The notes beneath the pieces were generated by a model. It saw nothing but the letters and a program-made list of their open reading frames with translations. It ran no database searches and had not been told where the DNA came from. Shown here in pieces: positions 14,563-23,406 of a stretch of 64,000 nucleotides of DNA (position 1 is the stretch's first letter; each line of letters opens with the position of its first letter). Both the position numbers and the translations under genes were made by a program. The DNA lies in the NCBI GenBank assembly GCA_040219575.1, contig JAVJSD010000120.1, forward strand, positions 186,001 through 250,000. Reading direction: 5' to 3'. Origin of the DNA: JAVJSD01 sp040219575. Its GTDB lineage: Bacteria > Planctomycetota > Planctomycetia > Pirellulales > Pirellulaceae.

Positions 14563-16479
14563 ATGCCTGTCCGTCGCTCCGTCTACTGCGTGCTTGCCCT
14601 TTCCTTGTTTTCGATTGCGGTCCCCTTTGGCGCCGCACTCGCCGCCAAGCCGACGGCGGAGCAAGCGCTGCAACTGACTCCCATCCAGGACGACGTCGAC
14701 TTCACGACGCCCACCGGCGAGGAATTGCAAGGCTGCCAGATCGAGTCGATCAACAAGGACGGCCTCTCGGGCTGGATCGTTTCGACCGGCGATGGGGCGA
14801 TGCTCCGTTCGTTCCTCGACACGAATCGCGATAACAAGGTCGATCTGTGGTGCTACTACAAGGATGGCATCGAGGTCTATCGCGACATCGACGGCAACTA
14901 CAACGGCAAAGCCGATCAGTATCGCTGGTTGGGCACGGGCGGCACGCGGTGGGGAATCGATCGTGACGAGGACGGCGTGATCGACGCCTGGCGAATGATC
15001 TCGGCCGAGGAAGTATCCGCCGAGGTCGTGGCCGCCTTGCGCGATCGCGACGCCGATCGCTTCACCAGGTTGCTGCTGACCGCCGACGAGTTGACCGGAC
15101 TGGGATTGGGAGACGCGCGGGCGAAGGAGATTCGCGATTCCGTCTCGGCGGCCGCCGCCGAGTTCGCGCAGCTTGCGCGCGAACAATCGGTCGTCACCAG
15201 CCGTTCGAATTGGGTTCACTTTGGCGGCCATCGTCCGGGCGTCGTGCCGAAGGGAATGCAGGGATCGACCAAGGATCTGGTGGTCTACGACAACGTGGCG
15301 GCCGTGGTGGAGACGGAAGGAAAGCACTCGCAACTCGGCGTGGGCACACTGATTCAAGTCGGCGACGTGTGGCGGCTGATCGACACGCCGCAGAACCTGC
15401 GCGAAGGGCAAGCCAGCACCGCCGCCGGCTTCTTCTTCCAGGCGTCGTTGGCCAACCTTCCCGATTCCGAAGAGCCGACGGTCGCCGCGGGACTGAGCGA
15501 GGAGTCCCAGCAATTGATCGCCGACTACCAGAAGATCGACGAGCAACTCAGCCGGGCGTCGACGCCAGCGCAGCAGAACGCGCTCAACGCGCAGCGGGCC
15601 GACGTGCTGGAGAAGCTGATCGACGCCACCACCGACGCGGAAAACCGCGCCAACTGGGTGCGGCAATACGCCGACACCGTCGGCCCCGCGGCGCAGTCGG
15701 GCGACTTTCCCGAGGGTACGCGACGGCTGGCGACGCTGCTGGAGAAGCTGGCGCGTCAGACTTCCGACAAGGACCTGCTGGCGTATGTGAAGTACCGCTA
15801 CCTGACCGCCCAGTACGGCCAGGCGATCGCCGATCCCAAGGCCGACTTCGCCAAGATTCAAGAGCAGTGGCAGGCGACGCTCGAACAGTTCGTGAAGGAC
15901 TATCCGGGCAGCCCGGATTCAGCCGACGCCATGTTGCAGTTGGCGCTCGCGCAGGAGTTCGCCGGGCAGGACGAGGACGCGCGCAAGTGGTACACGCGGA
16001 TCGCCACCGAACACCCCGGTTCTCCCTTGGCCAAGAAGGCGGCGGGAGCGGTGACGCGGCTCGATTCGGTCGGCAAGAGCATCCCGCTGCGAGCCCCCAC
16101 GATCGACGGCAAGACGTTCGACCTCTCCGCCTACCGCGGACGGGTCGTGCTGATCCACTACTGGTCGACCTGGTGCGAGCCGTGCAAGCAGGACCTGACG
16201 GTGCTGCGGCAACTGCTCGCCAAGTACGGGCGCGACGGCTTCTCGCTGGTGGGCGTGAATCTCGACAACGAGCGGGGCGACGTGGTCTCCTACCTGACCA
16301 GCAACCGTCTACCCTGGCCGCAACTCTACGAAGAAGGCGGCCTCGACAGCCGCCTGGCGACCGATCTCGGCATCCTGACGCTGCCGACGATGATCTTGAT
16401 CGACAAGCAGGGCCGGGTCGTCAGCCGCAACATCAGCGCCGGCGAACTCGACGCGGAGCTGCCGAAAGTCTTGCGGTAG
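14563..16479 (+). CDS. Exported TlpA/ResA-like thioredoxin-fold protein with EF-hand-like repeats
   Basis: This is a 638-residue protein with a signal peptide (VLALSLFSIAVPFGAALAA). The N-terminal third holds three Asp-rich loops resembling EF-hand/dockerin calcium sites: DTNRDNKVDLW, DIDGNYNGKAD and DRDEDGVIDAW. A helical, TPR-like middle follows (YPGSPDSADAMLQLALAQEF, ARKWYTRIATEHPGSP). The last 140 residues are a thioredoxin fold with the redox motif WCEPCK in TWCEPCKQDL and the cis-Pro segment LTLPTMILID. TlpA-type proteins reduce or shuffle disulfides outside the cytoplasm. The combination with calcium-binding loops is unusual, so the substrate is unknown. Confidence 0.85.
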   Translation: MPVRRSVYCVLALSLFSIAVPFGAALAAKPTAEQALQLTPIQDDVDFTTPTGEELQGCQIESINKDGLSGWIVSTGDGAMLRSFLDTNRDNKVDLWCYYKDGIEVYRDIDGNYNGKADQYRWLGTGGTRWGIDRDEDGVIDAWRMISAEEVSAEVVAALRDRDADRFTRLLLTADELTGLGLGDARAKEIRDSVSAAAAEFAQLAREQSVVTSRSNWVHFGGHRPGVVPKGMQGSTKDLVVYDNVAAVVETEGKHSQLGVGTLIQVGDVWRLIDTPQNLREGQASTAAGFFFQASLANLPDSEEPTVAAGLSEESQQLIADYQKIDEQLSRASTPAQQNALNAQRADVLEKLIDATTDAENRANWVRQYADTVGPAAQSGDFPEGTRRLATLLEKLARQTSDKDLLAYVKYRYLTAQYGQAIADPKADFAKIQEQWQATLEQFVKDYPGSPDSADAMLQLALAQEFAGQDEDARKWYTRIATEHPGSPLAKKAAGAVTRLDSVGKSIPLRAPTIDGKTFDLSAYRGRVVLIHYWSTWCEPCKQDLTVLRQLLAKYGRDGFSLVGVNLDNERGDVVSYLTSNRLPWPQLYEEGGLDSRLATDLGILTLPTMILIDKQGRVVSRNISAGELDAELPKVLR

Positions 16480-16487
16480 CCAAAACG

Positions 16488-19097
16488 CTACATCTGGAAC
16501 GCGCGAGGATCGCGCAACCACTCGAAGTCCATTTCGGATTCGATGTCCGACACCCAGTCGGCGTAGACTTGTCCCCGGGCGCCGAAAATGCCGGACATGC
16601 TGCTGAATTGCAGGAACTGGTCGATGCGATCCTTGTCGGTCCGGCTTTCCTCGGCCAGCCGAATCACGTAGGCGTGCGTCTTCGGCGCGTCCATGGCCGT
16701 TCCAATCTGGCCCACCTCCAGTGAAAAGACCTCGCTGAGGAAATCGGGGCCGGTGTATTCCACGCCCTTGACGGAGGTTGTCTCGCCCGACATGCCCATC
16801 ATTCGCGAGAACAGGTCGGTCGTCACGGCGCCTTCACCGAGACTCTTCTGAAGCGGCTCGGCGGCGTCTTTTCTGGCCTTCTCGGCGAGTTCCTGGGCGC
16901 GTTTCTCCGCCAACGGGCGGGCCTGCTCCAACTTCCAAGCCTTCAGCACCTCGTCGCGGACCTGGGCGAACTCCGGCACCTTCGACTCTTCGAACTCGAC
17001 GCGCCAAATCAGGTAGATGTCGTCGGGCGCCTGAGAGTTGGGAACCTCGAATTCCTGCCCCTGATACAGCTTGCGATCGTTTCTCGGCGAATACATTTCG
17101 TTCAAGAAACTTCGCTGGCCCTGCCCCATGTCTTGGTAGACCTCGCCCAACTCGGAACTCCGCGCCTCGAACAAGTCCATGGCTTTGGTGGTGCCGCCGC
17201 TGAGCATGCGCCCTTTTGCCAAATCGGCCGGCGACGGGGCTTGCGGCTGCTTCTTGTTCGTTTCGCCCGCCGCGTACTGCTGCTCCCACAGTCGGTACAC
17301 GCCTTGATAGGCGTTCAAACCGCTGCGCGCGGCCCGAATCTGCTTCTGCATTTCCATGCGGGCCGCGTTGGTGTCGGCGAGTTCCTCGCGAATCTGATCC
17401 TCGACCTTCTCCAGCGGAAGGTACTCGACCTTCTTCTCGGTTTCCTTTTCGGTTTCCTTTTCGGTTTCCTGTTCGGTGGGCGGCTGCTTGGCCTCGGTGT
17501 CGCTGGGCGGCGGGGCACCGCCATCGGCCGGCTTGTTGTTGCTGCTGGATTTGTCGTCGCTTTCCTGTTTGTTGTCGGCTTTCTCGTCGGCCGGCTTGGG
17601 ATCGGCCGCTTTGGGATCGGTCGGCTTGGGATCGTCGGCGGGTTTGGAGTCGTCGGCGGGTTTGGGGGCGGGCGTATCGTCGGCCGTGGTCTTGGCGTCG
17701 CCTTTGTCATCGTCCGTTTGACCCACCGCCTGAAGCGCCGCCAGCGCGGCCGGTGCGTAAGCTACCGTCGTATCCGGCTCCGAGCGGCTCGCGGCGCCTT
17801 CGGGCTTGGCGCCGTCGGGCTTGTCGGCAGGTGGATCGGTGGTCGGCTTTTTCTCATCGTCTTTCGAATCGTCGTCACCGCCCGGTTTCGGCGCGGGAGC
17901 GTCCTCGCTCGTTTTTGAATTGTCGCTCGGCGGTTGGCCTTCCGGCGTCGCGGCGTCCTTATTCTCGGTGTCCTTCTTTTCAGAGTCCTTCTCTTCAGAG
18001 TCCTTCTTTTCGGAGTCGGGCTTGGAGGCGTCGGGCTTGCTGTCGTCTGCGCCGGGCGACGTCGGGGGCGCCGGGGCATCGTCGCCGTCGTTCGTCGCCT
18101 TCGGCTCGTCGCCTTCCGACTTTGGCGCCAGCGGATCGTCGCTCTCTTCCGGCGGCAGTTCGGGCGCCACAAACTTCGACTTGTTCTCCTCGTAGTAGGC
18201 CTTCACCTGCTCGTCGGTGACCTTCTTCTTCTCCGTTTCCAGGAACTTGCTGTACTCGGCCCGCAGAAACGCGAATTTCGAGCGCTCGGGGTCGATGAAT
18301 CCCGGTTCGGGCGAGGCCGGGCTGTCCATGTCGCTCTTGTACTTTTCGTAGTATTCGCGGAGCACGGCGTCGGAGGGATCCTTGATCTCGCTCACGAAAT
18401 CGGCCACGGCCACGGGATACAATTCCGCCCGCACCTGCCGAAACATGTTGTTGTAGCTTTCCCAGGTGTCGATCGGCGTGCTATGAAATTCCCACGGCGA
18501 ACGGCTTTGCATCGTGGGGCCCGAGCGAGCGGCGAACCCGGCGTGGGCCAACATCTCCATCTGCCGGGCGAGCAACTCCACCCGCAACCGCTCCATCAAA
18601 TCGCTCTGCGATCCCGATTGTCCCGGGATCTTGCTGAACAACTCGTAGCGCATCTGCGAATCGACGCGGCTGTCGCCCAGCTTGTTCAAGTAGATGGAAA
18701 TTGCGTCGTTGTCGACCACCACGCCGACCTCCTCCGCCTTCCGCGCCAGGAGCATCGTGTAAACCAGGTTGCCTTCGCCGTTGGCGTAGGGGATCGGGTC
18801 CGCCTGGGGAATTCCTCCCAACTCGCGGGCCTTCTCGTAAACATCGCTGGTGAAGCGGGCCGCGATGCTGTTGGCCCGCTGCATCCGCATTAATTCGGCT
18901 TCGGTGACCTTGCCCCCTTTCCAGGTGAACACGCCCGCGTCGGCCCCGCCTTGACCGTCGTATTGCGGACCGCCGCCGAAACCCGGCATGAATTGTGAAA
19001 TACTTCCGACCACCAGAAACGACACCATCAGGGCGATGCCGAATACGACAATTAGCAGTTTCTGGTGCTTGCGAAACGCTTTAAACGGACTGGACAT
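16488..19097 (-). CDS. Membrane-anchored SurA/PpiD-like chaperone with giant low-complexity insert
   Basis: This 869-residue protein starts MSSPFKAFRKHQKLLIVVFG and has one N-terminal membrane anchor (LLIVVFGIALMVSFLVVGSI). SurA-N-like helices follow (KVTEAELMRMQRANSIAARF). The periplasmic part ends with SEMDFEWLRDP. This layout is that of PpiD-type foldases at the exit of the Sec channel. No canonical parvulin active site is obvious. Between about 17430 and 18165 some 245 codons encode D, K, P, E, S and T almost only, including repeats like SEKKDSEEKDSEKKD and KETEKETEKETEK. This separates YYEENKSKFVAPEL from VEYLPLEKVEDQI, which look contiguous in the basic fold. It is convergent with the gene ending at 16479. 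Confidence 0.7.
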   Translation of the reverse strand: MSSPFKAFRKHQKLLIVVFGIALMVSFLVVGSISQFMPGFGGGPQYDGQGGADAGVFTWKGGKVTEAELMRMQRANSIAARFTSDVYEKARELGGIPQADPIPYANGEGNLVYTMLLARKAEEVGVVVDNDAISIYLNKLGDSRVDSQMRYELFSKIPGQSGSQSDLMERLRVELLARQMEMLAHAGFAARSGPTMQSRSPWEFHSTPIDTWESYNNMFRQVRAELYPVAVADFVSEIKDPSDAVLREYYEKYKSDMDSPASPEPGFIDPERSKFAFLRAEYSKFLETEKKKVTDEQVKAYYEENKSKFVAPELPPEESDDPLAPKSEGDEPKATNDGDDAPAPPTSPGADDSKPDASKPDSEKKDSEEKDSEKKDTENKDAATPEGQPPSDNSKTSEDAPAPKPGGDDDSKDDEKKPTTDPPADKPDGAKPEGAASRSEPDTTVAYAPAALAALQAVGQTDDDKGDAKTTADDTPAPKPADDSKPADDPKPTDPKAADPKPADEKADNKQESDDKSSSNNKPADGGAPPPSDTEAKQPPTEQETEKETEKETEKKVEYLPLEKVEDQIREELADTNAARMEMQKQIRAARSGLNAYQGVYRLWEQQYAAGETNKKQPQAPSPADLAKGRMLSGGTTKAMDLFEARSSELGEVYQDMGQGQRSFLNEMYSPRNDRKLYQGQEFEVPNSQAPDDIYLIWRVEFEESKVPEFAQVRDEVLKAWKLEQARPLAEKRAQELAEKARKDAAEPLQKSLGEGAVTTDLFSRMMGMSGETTSVKGVEYTGPDFLSEVFSLEVGQIGTAMDAPKTHAYVIRLAEESRTDKDRIDQFLQFSSMSGIFGARGQVYADWVSDIESEMDFEWLRDPRAFQM

Positions 19098-19450
19098 GAG
19101 AGGGTTCTATCTGGGCGGAAAGGAAGCGAGCGTCGCGCGGCCACTCTTGACAGCCGGAATCTCGGCGTATTAAAGAAAGCGGGAATACCCAACCACTAGG
19201 GCGGATTGGGGAAATTGTAGGAGCGATCGTCGTAAATACAATCCCAATCAGCAGTGTGGCGCGGTCCGTCCTCCTAAACGCCACGGGCAGACACGGGCAG
19301 ACACCGTTGCCTAACGGTCACTCCTGCTTTACGAATAATAACGCGGCTTGGTTTCGCGGCAAAGTCAAGCGGGCCGATCGCTGATACTTAATGACACTAC
19401 TCTTCCCAATCAACCCAAGCTCACAGTTGTAGCACTCAGGTGGTGCGGAC
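19098..19450. other. Divergent promoter region of the PpiD-like gene and topA
   Basis: 353 bases between divergent starts contain no gene. A two-copy direct repeat of CACGGGCAGA lies at 19282-19301, followed by the small dyad CGTT-GCCT-AACG. Both promoters must lie here, but no convincing -35/-10 pair is seen. Confidence 0.45.
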
Positions 19451-22180
19451 ATGGCCAAGAAGGCGGACAACGGCAACGGCACGGCCCTGGTGATTGTCGA
19501 ATCACCGGCCAAAGCCCGCACAATCTCGAAATTCCTGGGTCGCGGCTACACCGTCGAGGCGAGCATCGGGCACGTGCGCGACTTGCCCGAGGGTAAAAAA
19601 GACCTCCCGGAAGAGTTCAAAGACCGCAGTTGGGCCCGGTTGGGTGTGGATGTCGACAACGACTTCACCCCGATTTACATCGTGCCGGCGGAGAAAAAGA
19701 AGCAGGTCTCCAAACTCAAGGGACTGCTCAAAGACGCAAACGCCCTGTTCCTGGCGACGGACGAAGACCGCGAGGGAGAGGCGATCAGTTGGCACCTGGA
19801 GCAGATTCTCAAGCCCAAGGTGCCGGTGCATCGGATGGTGTTCCACGAAATCACCAAGGAGGCCATCGAGAACGCTTTGGCCCATCCTCGGCAGATCGAT
19901 GAAGGCCTGGTCCGAGCCCAGGAGGCGCGGCGGATCCTCGATCGCCTGTACGGGTACGAGGTCTCCGAGTTGCTGTGGCGGAAGATCGGTTCGCCGGGCG
20001 GAAGACGTCTCTCGGCGGGACGCGTGCAGAGCGTCGCCGTGCGGATCATCGTCGAGCGGGAACGCGAGCGACGAGAGTTCGTCTCGGCCACCTTCTGGGA
20101 CCTGCTGGCCAAGTTCGCCACCGACAAGGGCGAGGAGTTCCAGGCGGAACTGGTCTCCGTCGAGGGTCGCAAGATCCCCGCCGGGCGCGACTTCGACCCG
20201 GCCACCGGCAAGCTCAAGAACGCCGAACTGCTGCAACTCGACGAGTTGGGCGCTCAACAACTTGTCGAACGACTTCGCAGCGCCGATTTTCAGATCACCG
20301 GGCTAGAGGTCAAACCGTTTACCGAAAAACCCAAGGCGCCCTTCACCACCAGCACGCTGCAACAGGAAGCGAACCGCAAACTCGGGTTCACCGCGCGGCG
20401 GACGATGAGCACTGCGCAAAGCCTGTATGAAAACGGGCACATCACCTACATGCGTACCGACTCGACCAAACTGGCGGCCGAGGCGGTCACGGCGGCGCGC
20501 GAACTGGTGTTGTCGGAATACGGCAAGAATTACCTGCCCGAAACGCCGCGCGTTCACGCCTCGAAAGAGAAGAACGCCCAAGAGGCGCACGAGGCGATTC
20601 GTCCCGCCGGCCATCCCTTCGAGTTGCCCGAAGCGCTGCGCAACCAACTCACGCCCGACGGCTTCCGGTTGTTCGAGCTGATCTGGAAACGAACCATCGC
20701 CAGCCAGATGACCGACGCCCGCAAGCGGCGGATCACCATCACCATTGAAGGCGGCGGGGCGGTGTTTCAGGTCTCGGGAACCACGATCGAATTCGAAGGC
20801 TTTCTGCGGGCCTACGTGGAAGGCAGCGACGATCCGGCGGCCGAATTGGCCGACAAGGAGACATTGCTCCCCGCGGTGGAGCAGGGCCAGTCGGTCGCCT
20901 GCCGGGATCTGGAATCGATCAGCCATACCACGCAGCCGCCGGCGCGGTATACCGAAGCCTCGCTGACCCGCAAGCTGGAGCAGGAAGGCATCGGCCGCCC
21001 GAGCACGTACGCCTCGATCATCGACACGATCCAGGCCCGCGACTACGTCTTCAAGAAGGGCAACGCGCTGGTGCCCACCTGGGTGGCGTTTTGCGTGGTG
21101 CGGTTCTTGGAGATGCACCTCGGAAAACTGGTCGACTACGAGTTCACGGCGCAGATGGAGGACCTGCTCGACGCCATCAGCCGTCACGAGCAGCAGCACG
21201 TCAACTACTTGCGTTCGTTCTACTTCGGCAACGGCCAGCCCGGTCTCAAGAGCACCATCGAGGAGAAGAAGGAAAGCGTCGATATCCGCGAGGTCGCCCG
21301 CTTCCTGATCGGCGAGCCGACCGAGGGCGAGCACACCGAACCGGTCTTTCTTCGGGTGGGGCGGTACGGGCCGTTTCTGGAACAGGGCGAACGGCGAGGC
21401 AGCGTGCCCGACGGCTTGGCGCCGGACGAAATGACGCTGGCAAAGGCGTTGGAATTTATTGAGCAGGGCCAGAAGGCGGAAGAACCGCTCGGCGAGGATC
21501 CCGAGACAGGACGACCGGTGTACATCAAGTCCGGCCGGTTCGGGCCCTACGTGCAACTCGGAACTTCCGACGACGAGGAAGAAAAGCCGAAGAACGCTTC
21601 GCTGCTGAAGGGAATGACCGTCGACGACGTCACGCTCGAGGTCGCGCTCAAGCTGTTGACGCTGCCCCGCGAGGTCGGCCAGCATCCGGAGATGAACGAA
21701 GAAATCGTCGCGCACAATGGGCGCTACGGTCCTTACGTCAAATGCGGCAGCGAGACCCGTTCGCTGCCGGCGGAGTTGTCGCCGCTCGACGTGACGCTCG
21801 AGCAGGCGATCCATCTGCTGGCCCAACCCAAGACGCGGCGCGGTCGGGCGGCGCCCAAGGAGCCGCTCAAGACGTTTGACGCATCGCCGGTCACCAACGA
21901 GCCCATCAAGTTGCTCGACGGTCGCTACGGCCCCTACGTCACCGACGGCGAGACGAACGCCTCGCTGCCGCGCGACGCCTCGCCGGAGGAGTTGACCTTC
22001 GAACAGGCATTGGCATTGCTCGCGGAACGGGCGGCCGCGGGAGGCGGACGGAAGAAGAAATCCAAAAAGAAGGCCGCCAAGAAGAAAACCAGCACGAAGA
22101 AGACGACGAAAAAGAAGACGGCTAAGAAAAAGGCGGCCAAGAAGAAATCGACAACGAAGAAGAAGTCCACGGAAACGTAG
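19451..22180 (+). CDS. topA: DNA topoisomerase I
   Basis: This type IA topoisomerase relaxes negative supercoils. The 909-residue protein has a Toprim domain (VIVESPAKARTISKFL; acidic cluster in ATDEDREGE, about residues 102-110). The catalytic Tyr333 is in HITYMRTDST and there is a conserved RPSTYASIIDTI segment. Instead of zinc-finger cysteines, the C terminus has four topoisomerase C-terminal repeats marked by GRYGPFLEQG, GRFGPYVQLG, GRYGPYVKCG and GRYGPYVTDG. It ends with a long Lys/Thr tail (KKKSKKKAAKKKTSTKK) that should bind DNA non-specifically. The ATG start gives the normal Toprim opening. Confidence 0.96.
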   Translation: MAKKADNGNGTALVIVESPAKARTISKFLGRGYTVEASIGHVRDLPEGKKDLPEEFKDRSWARLGVDVDNDFTPIYIVPAEKKKQVSKLKGLLKDANALFLATDEDREGEAISWHLEQILKPKVPVHRMVFHEITKEAIENALAHPRQIDEGLVRAQEARRILDRLYGYEVSELLWRKIGSPGGRRLSAGRVQSVAVRIIVERERERREFVSATFWDLLAKFATDKGEEFQAELVSVEGRKIPAGRDFDPATGKLKNAELLQLDELGAQQLVERLRSADFQITGLEVKPFTEKPKAPFTTSTLQQEANRKLGFTARRTMSTAQSLYENGHITYMRTDSTKLAAEAVTAARELVLSEYGKNYLPETPRVHASKEKNAQEAHEAIRPAGHPFELPEALRNQLTPDGFRLFELIWKRTIASQMTDARKRRITITIEGGGAVFQVSGTTIEFEGFLRAYVEGSDDPAAELADKETLLPAVEQGQSVACRDLESISHTTQPPARYTEASLTRKLEQEGIGRPSTYASIIDTIQARDYVFKKGNALVPTWVAFCVVRFLEMHLGKLVDYEFTAQMEDLLDAISRHEQQHVNYLRSFYFGNGQPGLKSTIEEKKESVDIREVARFLIGEPTEGEHTEPVFLRVGRYGPFLEQGERRGSVPDGLAPDEMTLAKALEFIEQGQKAEEPLGEDPETGRPVYIKSGRFGPYVQLGTSDDEEEKPKNASLLKGMTVDDVTLEVALKLLTLPREVGQHPEMNEEIVAHNGRYGPYVKCGSETRSLPAELSPLDVTLEQAIHLLAQPKTRRGRAAPKEPLKTFDASPVTNEPIKLLDGRYGPYVTDGETNASLPRDASPEELTFEQALALLAERAAAGGGRKKKSKKKAAKKKTSTKKTTKKKTAKKKAAKKKSTTKKKSTET

Positions 22181-22231
22181 GTTCGCCGCGTCGCATGGAT
22201 CGACGCCGTCCCCGGAATGGCCGCCCTGGGG

Positions 22232-22237
22232 TATACT
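22232..22237 (+). promoter_or_regulatory. Candidate -10 box of the fwdC-like gene
   Basis: TATACT in the context GGGGTATACTCG matches a sigma-70 -10 element. It lies inside the frame if translation began at the upstream ATG 22217, which argues for the GTG start at 22277, 40 bases downstream. No good -35 hexamer is visible. Confidence 0.45.
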
Positions 22238-22276
22238 CGTCGCTTCCGAAATCCAAAAGCGAAGCGAGAGACCGAC

Positions 22277-23089
22277 GTGCTGCGTCTGACCTACTTTGGC
22301 GAAACAAGCGTGCCCGTCGAAGTCGAGGCGGTCACGCCCGATGCGCTGCGCGACAAGTCGCCGGCCGAGATCGAGAAGCTCGACATCTATCACGGCAATC
22401 GCAAGCTGCCGCTGGCCGAAATGTTCCGCGTGGCGGGCGATGCCTCGGATCAGCGTCTCGAGTGGTGCGGGAACCTGGCCGGAGTGCACTGGATCGGCGC
22501 CAAGATGACGGCCGGAGAAATCCGCGCCGAAGGCCCTGTCGGGCGGCACCTGGGCAGTGAAATGCGCGGAGGCGAAATCCACGTCGCGGGCGATGCGGGC
22601 GACTGGGTCGGGGGCGAGATGCACGGCGGCCTGATTCACGTTCGCGGCCGAGCCGGCCACCTCGTCGGCGCCGCCTATCGCGGCAGCGCGCGGGGCATGA
22701 CCGGCGGTGTGATCCTTATCGACGGCGACGTGGGCAACGAAGTCGGCCACACCATGCGTCGCGGCCTGCTGGCGGTCGGCGGGGGCTGCGGCGATCTGGC
22801 CGGCTTCAACATGCTCGCCGGCAGCATCCTGGTGTTGGGCGGCTGCGGCATCCGCCACGGCGCCGGCATGCATCGCGGCACGTTGGCTTTCTTCGGAGAA
22901 CGTCCGCCGCTATTGCCTTCCTTTCGATACGCCTGCCGCTTCCGTCCCACCGCGTTGCATTTGATCCTGCGGCAGCTTCAACAGCGCGGCTTCAATGTGG
23001 CCGAGGAGCTTTTCGCCGCCGACGTCGACCTCTACAACGGCGACATGATCGAAGGCGGCCGCGGCGAGTTTCTCCTGCGCGCATCGTAG
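22277..23089 (+). CDS. fhcC: Formylmethanofuran dehydrogenase subunit C homologue (GXGXG domain)
   Basis: This 270-residue protein begins with GTG (VLRLTYFGETSVPVEVE). The second half is a right-handed beta-helix of Gly-rich turns: GGEIHVAGDAGDWVGGEM, GGLIHVRGRAGHLVGAAY and GSILVLGGCGIRHGAGM. This is the signature of FwdC/FmdC/FhcC and the glutamate synthase GXGXG domain. In bacteria with tetrahydromethanopterin-linked C1 transfer, FhcC belongs to the formyltransferase/hydrolase complex that releases formate. Planctomycetes are known to carry such genes. The other subunits are not adjacent, so this copy is an orphan in the window. The start is chosen from the TATACT element and family alignment by eye. 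Confidence 0.8.
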   Translation: MLRLTYFGETSVPVEVEAVTPDALRDKSPAEIEKLDIYHGNRKLPLAEMFRVAGDASDQRLEWCGNLAGVHWIGAKMTAGEIRAEGPVGRHLGSEMRGGEIHVAGDAGDWVGGEMHGGLIHVRGRAGHLVGAAYRGSARGMTGGVILIDGDVGNEVGHTMRRGLLAVGGGCGDLAGFNMLAGSILVLGGCGIRHGAGMHRGTLAFFGERPPLLPSFRYACRFRPTALHLILRQLQQRGFNVAEELFAADVDLYNGDMIEGGRGEFLLRAS

Positions 23090-23099
23090 ACAGTTCATC

Positions 23100-23120
23100 G
23101 TAGCGCGGCCTGTCGGCCGC
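23100..23120 (+). repeat. GTAG-headed palindrome, GCGGCC type
   Basis: GTAGC is followed by arms GCGGCC (23105-23110) and GGCCGC (23115-23120) with loop TGTC. It lies 11 bases after the fhcC stop codon. Same head as the REP-like families elsewhere in the window. Confidence 0.55.
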
Positions 23121-23266
23121 AGCCAAGTAAGGAACATGCGGAAACGAAGAGAACGGAGGAATTGCCGCGGAGCTGGAACAGGAGTCAGCAGAGAGAGCAG
23201 AGGGGACGAATAAATTGCGCGGGCGGTGCAGGAATCTACCGTTAGCAACGCAGACTTGGTCTTAGG

Positions 23267-23349
23267 GTAGCCGGACTCGTAAGAGTTCGGCGGTTCGGTG
23301 CGACGATTGAACTTTCAGAAATCTCACGACGTCTCACGACTTCTGCTAC
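23267..23349. repeat. Inverted pair of GTAG REP-like palindromes
   Basis: The left unit (23267-23290) is GTAG, arm CCGGACTC, loop GTAA, arm GAGTTCGG, with one G-U-type pair. The right unit (23316-23349) ends in CTAC, the GTAG head on the other strand, with an extended hairpin containing TCTCACGAC twice. The heads point toward each other's outside, as in BIME elements. Confidence 0.6.
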
Positions 23350-23354
23350 TCGAT

Positions 23355-23387
23355 AGAAGTCTCACGAAGTCTCACGACTTCTGCTAC
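23355..23387 (-). repeat. Extended GTAG REP-like palindrome
   Basis: On the minus strand it reads GTAG, CAGAAGTCGTGAGACTTC, then GTGAGACTTCT, that is, a normal unit with its 3' arm duplicated. It lies 20 bases from the stop codon of the minus-strand gene ending at 23407. Confidence 0.6.
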
Positions 23388-23406
23388 GTGATGCCTGACC
23401 GAAACC

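Larger units (their letters stand above)
23090..23406. other. Repeat-filled gap between convergent genes
   Basis: 317 bases between fhcC and a minus-strand gene. It contains several GTAG-type palindromes (23100-23120, 23267-23290, 23316-23349, 23355-23387), listed separately, and no gene. Confidence 0.6.

Noticed and set aside
14272..15861. 529-residue open frame antisense to the thioredoxin-fold gene
   Set aside because: It overlaps a gene with a signal peptide and WCEPCK. The reverse frame is a composition artefact.
20303..22873. 856-residue open frame antisense to topA and fhcC
   Set aside because: It spans two certain genes in reverse and is rich in Leu, Arg and Asp from codon bias. Not a gene.
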